From: CBDCWT01 sp965223305
GTDB taxonomy: Bacteria; Planctomycetota; Planctomycetia; Pirellulales; Pirellulaceae
NCBI GenBank assembly: GCA_965223305.1
Contig: CBDCWT010000066.1
Location: forward strand, 124,001-188,000
DNA length: 64,000 nucleotides
Direction: 5' to 3'
Every line of letters begins with the position of its first letter. The first letter of the stretch is position 1. A program made the position numbers and the translations under genes. Shown in pieces: positions 52,016-60,070 of the stretch. The notes under the pieces are model-generated. The model searched no databases and had not been told where the DNA came from. It saw nothing but the letters and a program-made list of their open reading frames with translations.

Positions 52016-53020
52016 ATGGGTGACGACGTTCTAAGCCACGATGAGGTCGAGAGTCTGTTGTCGGCTATGGAGCCGGCCGCGGATGCTCCGCCGAAGCCCA
52101 GGAAGCCGCCAACCGATGTCCCTCTTCAACATCCCCAAGAGAAGGTCATCCCCTACGACTTTAAACGACCGGAGCGGGTCGGCAAGGAACAGATGCGGGC
52201 CCTGCAATCTTTGCACGAGGGGTTCGGCCGCAACTTCGGGGCCGCCCTCTCCGCCCTGTTGCGGACAATCGTCGAAGTCAAGCTGACCAGCGTCGACCAG
52301 CTAACCTACAGCGAATTTGTCTTCAGTTTGGAGAATCCAACCTGCTTCAATCTGCTGCGGGCCGAACCCTTGGAAGGCAATCTGATCTTGGACTTCAGTC
52401 CGACGATCATGTTTCCGGTCATCGACCGGCTGCTGGGTGGAGGCAAGGGTTCCACGCCTGTCGCCCGCCGGCCGCTGACCGAAATCGAGCTACGGCTCGT
52501 ATCTCGTATCACCGAGATCTTTCTGAACGAGCTCCGCAACGCGTGGGAGAACGTGCTTACCTTGAAACTGGACGTCGAGCGGGTCGAAAGCAATCCTCAA
52601 CTCGTGCAGATCGTACCACCGAACGAAGTCGTCGTACTGATCAGCTTCGAGCTAACGCTGGGTGAAGTCCGCGGGATGATGAATCTCTGCATTCCATTCA
52701 ACGCCATCGAGCGGTTCAGCGGCAAGCTGAGCGCCAACAACTGGGTGGGTTACACACGCGGAGCACCAAGCCCCGAGGCAACCGAACAGCTACGCAACCA
52801 GCTGCGACACGCGAAAGTTGAGCTCGTCGTGACGTTGGCTGACAGTACCATCAGCACGTCGGACATGCTCTCGCTGCGCGTCGGTGACATCATCACGACG
52901 GACAAGGATGTTCGCAGCCCACTCCTCGTCGATGTCGAAGGCATCACCAAGTTCACCGCCAGCCCAGGCGCGCTCAAGGGTCACAAGGCGATCGAGGTCG
53001 CCGACTGCCTCGAAGAGTGA
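52016..53020 (+). CDS. fliM: Flagellar motor switch protein FliM
   Basis: A 334-residue C-ring protein controlling flagellar rotation sense. The N-terminal CheY-binding motif is LSHDEVESLLSAME. A CheC-like middle domain follows (VLLRTIVEVKLTSVDQLTYSEF and the GGG-containing IDRLLGGGKGS). The C-terminal SpoA domain is VELVVTLADSTISTSDMLSLRVGDII. The start ATG has ATGGAGTAA upstream. It is 36 bases after proA and no other flagellar genes are adjacent, so it is a detached member of the regulon. Confidence 0.93.
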   Translation: MGDDVLSHDEVESLLSAMEPAADAPPKPRKPPTDVPLQHPQEKVIPYDFKRPERVGKEQMRALQSLHEGFGRNFGAALSALLRTIVEVKLTSVDQLTYSEFVFSLENPTCFNLLRAEPLEGNLILDFSPTIMFPVIDRLLGGGKGSTPVARRPLTEIELRLVSRITEIFLNELRNAWENVLTLKLDVERVESNPQLVQIVPPNEVVVLISFELTLGEVRGMMNLCIPFNAIERFSGKLSANNWVGYTRGAPSPEATEQLRNQLRHAKVELVVTLADSTISTSDMLSLRVGDIITTDKDVRSPLLVDVEGITKFTASPGALKGHKAIEVADCLEE

Positions 53021-53028
53021 AAGTAGCA

Positions 53029-53118
53029 GGCACGCTCCGCGTGCCGTCCGCCCCTTTTTGTAGCAGGCTCACTCCGTCCACCGTCCGCCCATTGAGTAGC
53101 AGGCTCACTCCGTGAGCC
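53029..53118. repeat. Palindromes downstream of fliM
   Basis: GGCACGCTCCGCGTGCC (53029-53045) and GGCTCACTCCGTGAGCC (53102-53118), with a decayed relative (GGCTCACTCCGTCCACC) between them near 53066. All are preceded by TAGCAG and followed by GTCCGCC. A TTTTT run follows the first palindrome after nine bases, so it might end the fliM transcript. Confidence 0.75.
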
Positions 53119-53129
53119 GTCCGCCAATC

Positions 53130-53310
53130 TAGCCCGGATTTATTCATGAAGATCGTCGCGAGAGGTTGTAAGTACGTTCGTGGCAAGGAAGGCGAGCAAT
53201 TCTTCCGCAGGCGTATTGAAGCAATACATCGAGGGAGAATTGTGAAGCATGACGAAGCCACGGATGGACTTACGACCTCGCAGTAGATCGCTCATGAATA
53301 ATTCGGGCTA
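53130..53310. mobile_element. 181-bp MITE-like element, copy 2
   Basis: Near-identical to 26841-27020: about five differences, including one extra T in the left terminal repeat. The terminal inverted repeats (TAGCCCGGATT... and TAGCCCGAATTATTCATGA) are preserved. It sits between fliM and cstA among palindromic repeats. Confidence 0.8.
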
Positions 53311-53326
53311 AGCTAAGGACTGTCAC

Positions 53327-53379
53327 GGCACACGGAGTGTGCCTCCCGCATTTTCAGGTCACGGCACACGGAGTGTGCC
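53327..53379. repeat. Two GGCACACGGAGTGTGCC palindromes
   Basis: At 53327-53343 and 53363-53379, each preceded by GTCAC or GTCAC-like sequence. They are in the opposite orientation to those at 53029-53118. Together with those they flank the MITE-like element, just downstream of the cstA stop codon. Confidence 0.8.
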
Positions 53380-53394
53380 TACTACTATTCTTGC

Positions 53395-55203
53395 CTAGCA
53401 GGACCGCGCGTCGCCACCCACGCCAGCAACCGCAGCCTGGCTGGCCGGCAGAGGCGGCAGGCTCTCTTCGAGGACTCCGCGCACGCGAGGAAACATGAGT
53501 GCCGCTTCGACCACCATCCAAATCTGCAGTCCCATGATCGCGGCGCCGAAGCTGAACAGCAGGTATTTCTGTTGCCACAGCCAGCCCGTCTCGCCGTTGA
53601 ACATCTGCCACAGCAGCGCCCAAGCCGGCATGAACAGCATCATCAGCATCGGCAACAGTGCAAATAGGACGGGTTTGTTGCGGCGCCACAGATAGAAGAC
53701 TGTGACCATAAAAGCTAACCCGGCTAACAGCTGATTGGTGGCGCCGAACAGCGGCCAGAGGATCAGACCGCCGGTACCGTAGGCTTCTTTACCGGGCGCC
53801 GGGATCATGGCGACCAGCAGTCCCAGCGTGACCGCCAAAGCGGTTGCGGCAAACTTGTTGGTCAAGGGTGTTACGCGAAACGATGCGGCTAGTTCCTGAA
53901 TCACATACCGCTGCAAGCGAGTCGCCGTATCGAGCGTCGTGGCGGCAAAGCATGCCACCAACACGGCGATAATCCCCACGGCGAGCTCGAGGGGGATCGC
54001 CAGAGCAGCCAGAAAGTTGGCGCCTCCGTCAACGAAAGCGCTGACTTTAGCCGGCAGTCCGAACGCGGCCCAGTCGCCGCCGTAACGGGACAGCCACGCC
54101 TCGCGCCCTTCCAGCCGGCCACCTTCTGCCATGATGCCCATGCCCAAACCTGCAGTGCACGCCAGGATCACCAGCACGGCGAGCGCCCCCTCTAAGAGCA
54201 TCGACCCGTACGCCACAAACTGAGCATCCCGCTCGTTGGCGACCTGCTTGCTGCTCGTCCCACTGCTAACCAGGCAATGAAACCCGCTGCAAGCGCCGCA
54301 GGCGATGGTGATGAAAAGAAACGGCCAAATCGGCGGCGCATTCGCGGGCAGCGATTCGGCAACGGCCGGTGTGCTGGCGGTGATGTCGGCCCGACCTCCC
54401 AGCCCGGCCACGGCGAGGCCGGCAACGAGCAAGACCAGCGCCACGAGCAACTGATGGCTGTTGACGAAGTCACGTGGCTGCAGCAGCACCCAGACCGGCA
54501 GCACCGACGCTACGAAACAGTAGATCATCAGTAGCATCGTCCAAACCACAATCGGATTCGCGACATTCAACGAAATCGGCCACACGTAAACACCAACCCA
54601 AACGGCGCCGTAGAGCACCAGCAGCGCGAGGACCGATGGTCCCAGCAAACCGCCTCGGCGGCGATGCACCCAAAACCCCACCGCGACAGCGACGGGCATC
54701 GCGATCCAGACCGAAAGCACCGACTCGGGATACAGCTGGAAAATCGAAGCGATGACGAGACCAAAGATGGCCAAGACGATGGTGAGTGAGAAAAACAGAA
54801 CCAACAGAAATAGGATTCGAGCGCGGGGTGTGATCAGCCGGCCGGCCACTTCGCCGACCGTCTGCCCGCGATTGCGGAGCGATACGACGAGCGCACCGAA
54901 ATCGTGGACAGCACCAATGAAAATCGAGCCGAAGACGACCCATAGCAGGGCAGGTAACCACCCCCAAAACACGGCAATCGCCGGCCCCACAATCGGGCCG
55001 GTTCCGGCGATGCTCGTAAAGTGGTGCCCGAAGATGACCTGCTTCTGCGTTGGCACGTAGTCCACTTCGTCCCGCAGCTGGTGGCTCGGCACCAGCGCGT
55101 CTGGGTCGAGTCCAAAGATTTTGCGGGCCAGCCAGCGGCCGTAGGTGTGGTAGGCGACGACGAAACCGACGAACGAAAGGACGGCGATCAAAAGCGTGGT
55201 CAT
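53395..55203 (-). CDS. cstA: CstA-type carbon-starvation / pyruvate transporter
   Basis: A 602-residue inner-membrane protein with roughly 15 spans. The CstA/BtsT family imports pyruvate or peptides under starvation. Seen are the N-terminal FVAYHTYGRWLARKIFGLDP, the conserved GHHFTSIAGTGPIVGPAIAVFWGW, FGSIFIGAVHDFGALVVSLR, and the C-terminal LWPLFGATNQLLAGLAFM. I take the ATG at 55203; the frame continues to 55305 without a membrane-like start. The gene is on the opposite strand from trxB, with about 290 bases between. Confidence 0.93.
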   Translation of the reverse strand: MTTLLIAVLSFVGFVVAYHTYGRWLARKIFGLDPDALVPSHQLRDEVDYVPTQKQVIFGHHFTSIAGTGPIVGPAIAVFWGWLPALLWVVFGSIFIGAVHDFGALVVSLRNRGQTVGEVAGRLITPRARILFLLVLFFSLTIVLAIFGLVIASIFQLYPESVLSVWIAMPVAVAVGFWVHRRRGGLLGPSVLALLVLYGAVWVGVYVWPISLNVANPIVVWTMLLMIYCFVASVLPVWVLLQPRDFVNSHQLLVALVLLVAGLAVAGLGGRADITASTPAVAESLPANAPPIWPFLFITIACGACSGFHCLVSSGTSSKQVANERDAQFVAYGSMLLEGALAVLVILACTAGLGMGIMAEGGRLEGREAWLSRYGGDWAAFGLPAKVSAFVDGGANFLAALAIPLELAVGIIAVLVACFAATTLDTATRLQRYVIQELAASFRVTPLTNKFAATALAVTLGLLVAMIPAPGKEAYGTGGLILWPLFGATNQLLAGLAFMVTVFYLWRRNKPVLFALLPMLMMLFMPAWALLWQMFNGETGWLWQQKYLLFSFGAAIMGLQIWMVVEAALMFPRVRGVLEESLPPLPASQAAVAGVGGDARSC

Positions 55204-55493
55204 CGTGAGAACAGGGGCTCCCAGGCAACAGGGTGACTGCGAACCGACGCGCCTCGAAACATCAGCCGGGCGGTCAAAGTGAGCGACAATCGCGGGACAC
55301 CGCACAGCTGACTAGCCGGTTCGCTAGGCGGTTATTGCCCTCATCATAACAGGTTCGCCGCGACCGTGCCGCGGCAGAGAGGCTCGCGCGCCACGCGTCT
55401 TGCGGTGGCTCTGCAGGAGCCTATAACTACTATACGATTCGACCTTCAGCATCTTTACTGTCTCTGTGAAGCCTGTCCAGGAAAGGAATACAA

Positions 55494-56549
55494 GTGCCGG
55501 AACGAGTTGTAATCATCGGGAGCGGCCCGGCCGGTTGGTCCGCCGCCATCTACGCCGCCCGCGCCAGCCTAGAGCCGCTGCTGTTCGAGGGGACGGTTCA
55601 ACCCGAGATGATTCCACTGGGACAGTTGGCGTTCACGACCGAGGTGGAGAACTACGCCGGCTTTCCGGCCGGCAACATCCGAGCGTTTGTAGAGAGCGCC
55701 GTCGATACCAGCCGGCACTACAACCTACCGCCGGTGGCGCCGGGCCACGAACGCGATGGGCAGCCGCACTATGCCGTGCAAGGTGTGGAGCTCATGGAGC
55801 TCATGAAACAGCAGGCATTGAACTTCGGTACGCGCGTGGTTGGCGAGGACATCGTCGACATCAACGTCGACCAACGGCCGCTGCGTGTTACTAGTAACAC
55901 CGGTCAGTCGGTCGAGACGCAGACGATCATCGTTGCCACTGGTGCCCGCGCCAACTACTTGGGTCTGCCCTCGGAGGGGGAGTTCAAGAATCGCGGTGTC
56001 AGCGCTTGTGCTGTCTGCGACGGTGCTCTACCCCGTTTTCGGAACCAACCGTTGGTCGTTGTCGGTGGCGGCGACTCGGCGGTTGAGGAGGCTACCTACT
56101 TGACCAAATTCGCGACCAAGGTCTACATGGTTCATCGCCGCGACGAGCTGAGGGCCTCGAAGATCATGCAACAGCGAGCCTTGGAAAACGACAAGATCGA
56201 AATGGTCTGGAAGCACGTCGTGGACGAGGTCGTGGGTGACGACGACCAGGGAGTCACGGGGGTGCGAGTGAAGAGCACGGCGGACGACGCCACTCGACTG
56301 ATCGAGGCGAGCGGCATGTTTCTGGCGATCGGACACACACCGAACACGGATTTCTTGCAGGGCAAGTTGGAGATGAACGAAAAGGGCTACCTGCGTTGGA
56401 CGGCGCCTTTCCGTACGTCGACGAGTGTGCCGGGCGTTTTCGCTGCCGGCGATGTGGCCGATGACTACTATCGTCAGGCGATCACCTCGGCGGGAACAGG
56501 ATGCATGGCAGCCTTAGACGCCGAACGATACTTGGCAGAGCTGGAGTGA
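55494..56549 (+). CDS. trxB: Thioredoxin reductase
   Basis: A 351-residue FAD/NADPH flavoenzyme that reduces thioredoxin. The FAD site is VVIIGSGPAGWSAAIYAARA, the active disulfide is CAVCDG (in place of the common CATCDG), the NADPH site is VVVGGGDSAVEEATYL, and the FAD C-terminal motif is GVFAAGDVADDYYRQAITSAGTGCMAA. An insertion of about 20 residues after AFVESAVD makes it a little longer than the E. coli enzyme. The start is GTG with AGGAAAGGA upstream. Confidence 0.95.
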   Translation: MPERVVIIGSGPAGWSAAIYAARASLEPLLFEGTVQPEMIPLGQLAFTTEVENYAGFPAGNIRAFVESAVDTSRHYNLPPVAPGHERDGQPHYAVQGVELMELMKQQALNFGTRVVGEDIVDINVDQRPLRVTSNTGQSVETQTIIVATGARANYLGLPSEGEFKNRGVSACAVCDGALPRFRNQPLVVVGGGDSAVEEATYLTKFATKVYMVHRRDELRASKIMQQRALENDKIEMVWKHVVDEVVGDDDQGVTGVRVKSTADDATRLIEASGMFLAIGHTPNTDFLQGKLEMNEKGYLRWTAPFRTSTSVPGVFAAGDVADDYYRQAITSAGTGCMAALDAERYLAELE

Positions 56550-56633
56550 CTGCGGAGAGTTAGAAGCAGCAATTCTGAAATCTGGCTTTTTGCCTTCTTC
56601 CAGGCACAAGATGTCGAATTCGTCATGTTCTTC

Positions 56634-56705
56634 GGAACCCGAAGCGTCAGCGAGGGGGAGTTGGTGTACCAGCGTAATTACTCCCTCGCTTACGCTTCGG
56701 GTTCC
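56634..56705. repeat. Long hairpin repeat (GGAACCCGAAGCG family)
   Basis: GGAACCCGAAGCGTCAGCGA at the left pairs with the reverse complement of the right end (TCGCTTACGCTTCGGGTTCC), 23 to 24 of 26 positions matching around a 20-base loop. It lies in the gap 56550-56796 between trxB and the transporter gene. No promoter is identifiable there. Confidence 0.75.
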
Positions 56706-56796
56706 GATTGAGGCGAACACGTAACAAAAAGGCGAGCAGGAGCCAGGGTCGCAATCCTACGCGCCGCGAGCACTTTAAATCCACAAGGGCGAGCCG

Positions 56797-58446
56797 ATGA
56801 AAAACGGGTTGGACTCGGAGCGGGCGCTGCTGACCAGTGCTCAGGAGCGGGGGACGGGGGCAACCCTGGCGGCCTATGCCCGCCTCTCTGGCCCGGGGTG
56901 GCTGCAGAGCGCCATCACGCTAGGCGGCGGGTCCTTAGCAAGCAGCCTCTACTTGGGGGTGCTGGCCGGCTACAGCTTGATGTGGCTCCAACCGTTGGCG
57001 ATGATCCTCGGCATCATCATGCTCAGCGCCATCGGATATGTCACGTTGTCGACGGGCCAACGGCCGTTTCAAGCCATTCGCGAGCACGTGAATCCAGTTC
57101 TGGCGTGGGGCTGGGCGTTGGCCGTGGCGGCGGCGAATATCGTCTGGTGTTTGCCACAGTTCTCGCTGGCCAACGGCGTCCTGCGTCAGAACCTCCTGCC
57201 GGGCATTCTGGGCCCCGAAGGAACGTTGACAACAATCGGCGGCGCGAACGCCAGCACGGCCGTAGTTGCGCTCTCACTCTTGTTGCTCTCGACGGTGATC
57301 ACTTGGAGCTACGATCGGGGTGGCTGGGGATTGAGACTGTATGAAACGGTCCTCAAGATGATGGTGGCGTTTATTGTCATCTGTTTCGTGGGGGTCGTGG
57401 TCACACTTTCGCGTTCGGGAGACGGTCTGGACTGGGGCGCGATCTTTGCCGGACTCGTGCCAGACTTCCGGCAGTTCTTTGCTCCAGCAGCGACCTTTAC
57501 GCCCATGTTGGATGCGATCGGCCCGCCGAGCACTGAAGCGCGGCAGTTCTGGTCGGACCAGATCGTGGCCAAGCAGCAGGATGTCATCATCAGTGCCGCA
57601 GCGACGGCGGTTGGCATCAACATGACATTTCTGTTTCCCTACTCGCTGTTGCGAAAAGGCTGGGGAAAGGAGTTCCGCGGCTTGGCCATCTTTGATCTCG
57701 CGACGGGCATGCTGATCCCCTTTGTCGTGGCCACCGGCTGTGTCGTAATTGCCTCGGCGGCGCAGTTTCACACTCGAGTCACCGACGACTTCACGCAGGT
57801 AGACGGCGATCTCGTTCCATCGGACGAGTACGAGAAACCTTATGAGGCGTTGTTGGCAGTTCGTCGTGACAAAGTGAGCAGCGAAATTGGACTGCCGGAG
57901 AAGCAGCTCGCGGCAGCTCTCGTGGATCGCAAGGCCAAGCACCTATCGGGGGCGCTCGCTCCACTTAGCGGTGCTTTTGTGGCTGACATCATCTTCGGAT
58001 TCGGTGTCCTGGCGATGGCCCTCTCCACGATTTCGCTGCTGATGTTGATCTCGGGCTTCGTGTTCTGCGAGATCCTTGGCGCGCCGCCGGAAGGTTGGCT
58101 ATTTCGACTCTGTACGCTGCCGGCCGGAATCGCCGGCTTTTTCGGACCTTTTTTTTGGGAGGGGAAGGCTTCTTTCTACTTGGCCGTGCCCACCTCTGTC
58201 TTTGGGTTCGTGCTCCTGCCTTTTGCTTATGTGACCTTCGTGTTCTTGATGAACCAGGAGAGCTTGCTGGGTAAGAACCTCCCGAGTGGACGAGCGAGGA
58301 TCTTATGGAATCTGTTGATGGGGATTTCAGCGACGCTGGCTACAATTGGCAGTCTCTACATGATCAACCAGAAAGCCGGCCTGTCCGGCTTCGCTGCAAT
58401 CGGGTTGTTCGTCTTGCTGGCGCTTGCCGCACATTTCAAACGCTGA
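56797..58446 (+). CDS. NRAMP-related membrane transporter, divergent
   Basis: A 549-residue inner-membrane protein with about 12 spans. The N-terminal GPGWLQSAITLGGGSLASS aligns with the first helix of NRAMP (GPG...DPGN). The metal-binding Asp and Asn of DPGN are replaced (GGGS). The sixth helix, canonically MPHN, reads AVGINMTFLFPY. So the transition-metal site is gone. A polar loop of about 90 residues (around residue 330-375) follows. Substrate is unknown: possibly Mg2+, another ion, or a small molecule. The ATG follows AAGGGCGAG. asnS comes next, after 21 bases. Confidence 0.75.
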   Translation: MKNGLDSERALLTSAQERGTGATLAAYARLSGPGWLQSAITLGGGSLASSLYLGVLAGYSLMWLQPLAMILGIIMLSAIGYVTLSTGQRPFQAIREHVNPVLAWGWALAVAAANIVWCLPQFSLANGVLRQNLLPGILGPEGTLTTIGGANASTAVVALSLLLLSTVITWSYDRGGWGLRLYETVLKMMVAFIVICFVGVVVTLSRSGDGLDWGAIFAGLVPDFRQFFAPAATFTPMLDAIGPPSTEARQFWSDQIVAKQQDVIISAAATAVGINMTFLFPYSLLRKGWGKEFRGLAIFDLATGMLIPFVVATGCVVIASAAQFHTRVTDDFTQVDGDLVPSDEYEKPYEALLAVRRDKVSSEIGLPEKQLAAALVDRKAKHLSGALAPLSGAFVADIIFGFGVLAMALSTISLLMLISGFVFCEILGAPPEGWLFRLCTLPAGIAGFFGPFFWEGKASFYLAVPTSVFGFVLLPFAYVTFVFLMNQESLLGKNLPSGRARILWNLLMGISATLATIGSLYMINQKAGLSGFAAIGLFVLLALAAHFKR

Positions 58447-58467
58447 TCGACGTATGAGGACCGATCC

Positions 58468-59859
58468 ATGGAGCGGATATCCGTTGCCCGTGCCCGCCAG
58501 CAGGAGAACATAGGTCGAGCGGTCTTATTGCAAGGCTGGGTTCGCACTCGGCGGGATTCCAAAGGCGGGTTCAGTTTCATCGAGCTCAACGACGGATCGT
58601 GCTTGGCGAATATTCAGGTGATCGCCGACGCTGAGCTTCCCAACTATGCCAAGGAGCTGAGGAATCTGTCTGCCGGTTGTAGCGTATCCGTGGAGGGCGT
58701 TGTCAAAGAGTCCGGGGGCCGTGGCCAGACAACCGAGATCCACGCCTCGCAGGTCACGGTCCACGGCTGGGCGGATCCGCAAACCTACCCGTTGCAAAAG
58801 AAGCGGCATTCGTTCGAGAAGCTGCGAGAATGGGCACACTTGCGGCCACGAACCAACACCTTCGGCGCCATCGCTCGGGTGCGCAACTGCATCTCCTGCG
58901 CGATCCACAACTTCTTTCAGGAAGAAGGTTTTCTGAACATCCAGACGCCGATCATTACGGCCAGCGACTGCGAGGGAGCTGGTGAGCTGTTCAAGGTTAC
59001 AACGCTAGATCTGGAAAACGTTCCCAAGTCGAGCGGCTCGGTCGACTATAGCCTCGATTTCTTCGACCGGCCGTCCTATTTGACAGTCAGCGGGCAGTTG
59101 GAAGCCGAGATCTACGCGACGGCCCTGGGAAAGGTCTACACGTTCGGTCCCACCTTTCGGGCCGAGAACTCGAATACCTCGCGACATCTAGCCGAATTCT
59201 GGATGGTCGAGCCGGAGATGGCATTCTGTGAACTGCAAGGCAATATGGAGTTGGCCGAACGTTTTCTCAAACGAATTTTTCGCGATGTGCTCACCCAGGC
59301 GGCGGAAGACATGCAGTTCTTTGCCGACCGAATCGAGAAGACGGCCATCGCCCGCCTGGAAGCGATCGCGGCCAGCGAGTTCGTCCAGCTGTCGTACACC
59401 GAGGCCGTGGAGCGCCTCGAGAAGAGCGGACAGGACTTCGAGTATCCCGTGGCCTGGGGGCAAGATCTGCAGTCCGAGCATGAGCGCTATTTGACCGAGC
59501 AGGAGTTCCAGTCGCCGCTAATACTCCACGACTATCCCCGCTCGATCAAGCCTTTTTACATGCGGGTCAACGACGACAATCGCACCGTGCGGGCCATGGA
59601 CGTGTTGGTCCCCGGCGTCGGCGAGATCATTGGCGGTAGCCAGCGTGAAGAACGACTGGACGTGCTGACCGAGAGAATGGCCGAACAGGGCCTGGTTGCC
59701 GACGACTACTGGTGGTACCTCGACCTGCGGCGTTACGGGACCGTGCCCCACGCCGGCTTCGGGCTGGGGCTGGAACGGGTCGTCCAGTTCGTTACGGGGA
59801 TGACGAACATTCGCGACGTGATCCCGTTTCCAAGGACCCCCGGCAGCGCGGACTTTTAG
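58468..59859 (+). CDS. asnS: Asparaginyl-tRNA synthetase
   Basis: A 463-residue class II enzyme charging tRNA-Asn. The OB-fold tRNA-binding domain is seen (VLLQGWVRTRRDSKGGFSFIELNDGS). Motif 2 is GPTFRAENSNTSRHLAEFWMVEPE. Motif 3 is GFGLGLERVVQFVTGMTNIRDVIPFPRTPG, and HLRPRTNTFGAIARVRN precedes the catalytic core. Length is typical. The ATG follows GAGGA. Presence of AsnRS means tRNA-Asn is charged directly. Confidence 0.96.
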   Translation: MERISVARARQQENIGRAVLLQGWVRTRRDSKGGFSFIELNDGSCLANIQVIADAELPNYAKELRNLSAGCSVSVEGVVKESGGRGQTTEIHASQVTVHGWADPQTYPLQKKRHSFEKLREWAHLRPRTNTFGAIARVRNCISCAIHNFFQEEGFLNIQTPIITASDCEGAGELFKVTTLDLENVPKSSGSVDYSLDFFDRPSYLTVSGQLEAEIYATALGKVYTFGPTFRAENSNTSRHLAEFWMVEPEMAFCELQGNMELAERFLKRIFRDVLTQAAEDMQFFADRIEKTAIARLEAIAASEFVQLSYTEAVERLEKSGQDFEYPVAWGQDLQSEHERYLTEQEFQSPLILHDYPRSIKPFYMRVNDDNRTVRAMDVLVPGVGEIIGGSQREERLDVLTERMAEQGLVADDYWWYLDLRRYGTVPHAGFGLGLERVVQFVTGMTNIRDVIPFPRTPGSADF

Positions 59860-60070
59860 TTGCCGGCTTTAACCCGAGCAGATTTCCACTGGACAACGCC
59901 CCGCGCATGCCCTGAGAATGGGAGCGGGGCATGGTAAGTCGGCTGGCCCCGCCTCGAGACGTCCCGGCCACATTGCTTGGTCGAACAATCGCCTGGTTAG
60001 CTAGCCGGCCATTCAGAGTGGACGAGCTTCTCTCTTTGACACCTTCGACCCCGTTTGCCAAGCGAAGACC

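Noticed and set aside
59860..60070. Terminator after asnS (GCCCCGC...GCGGGGC near 59900)
   Set aside because: The stem is short with an 18-base loop and no T-run follows.
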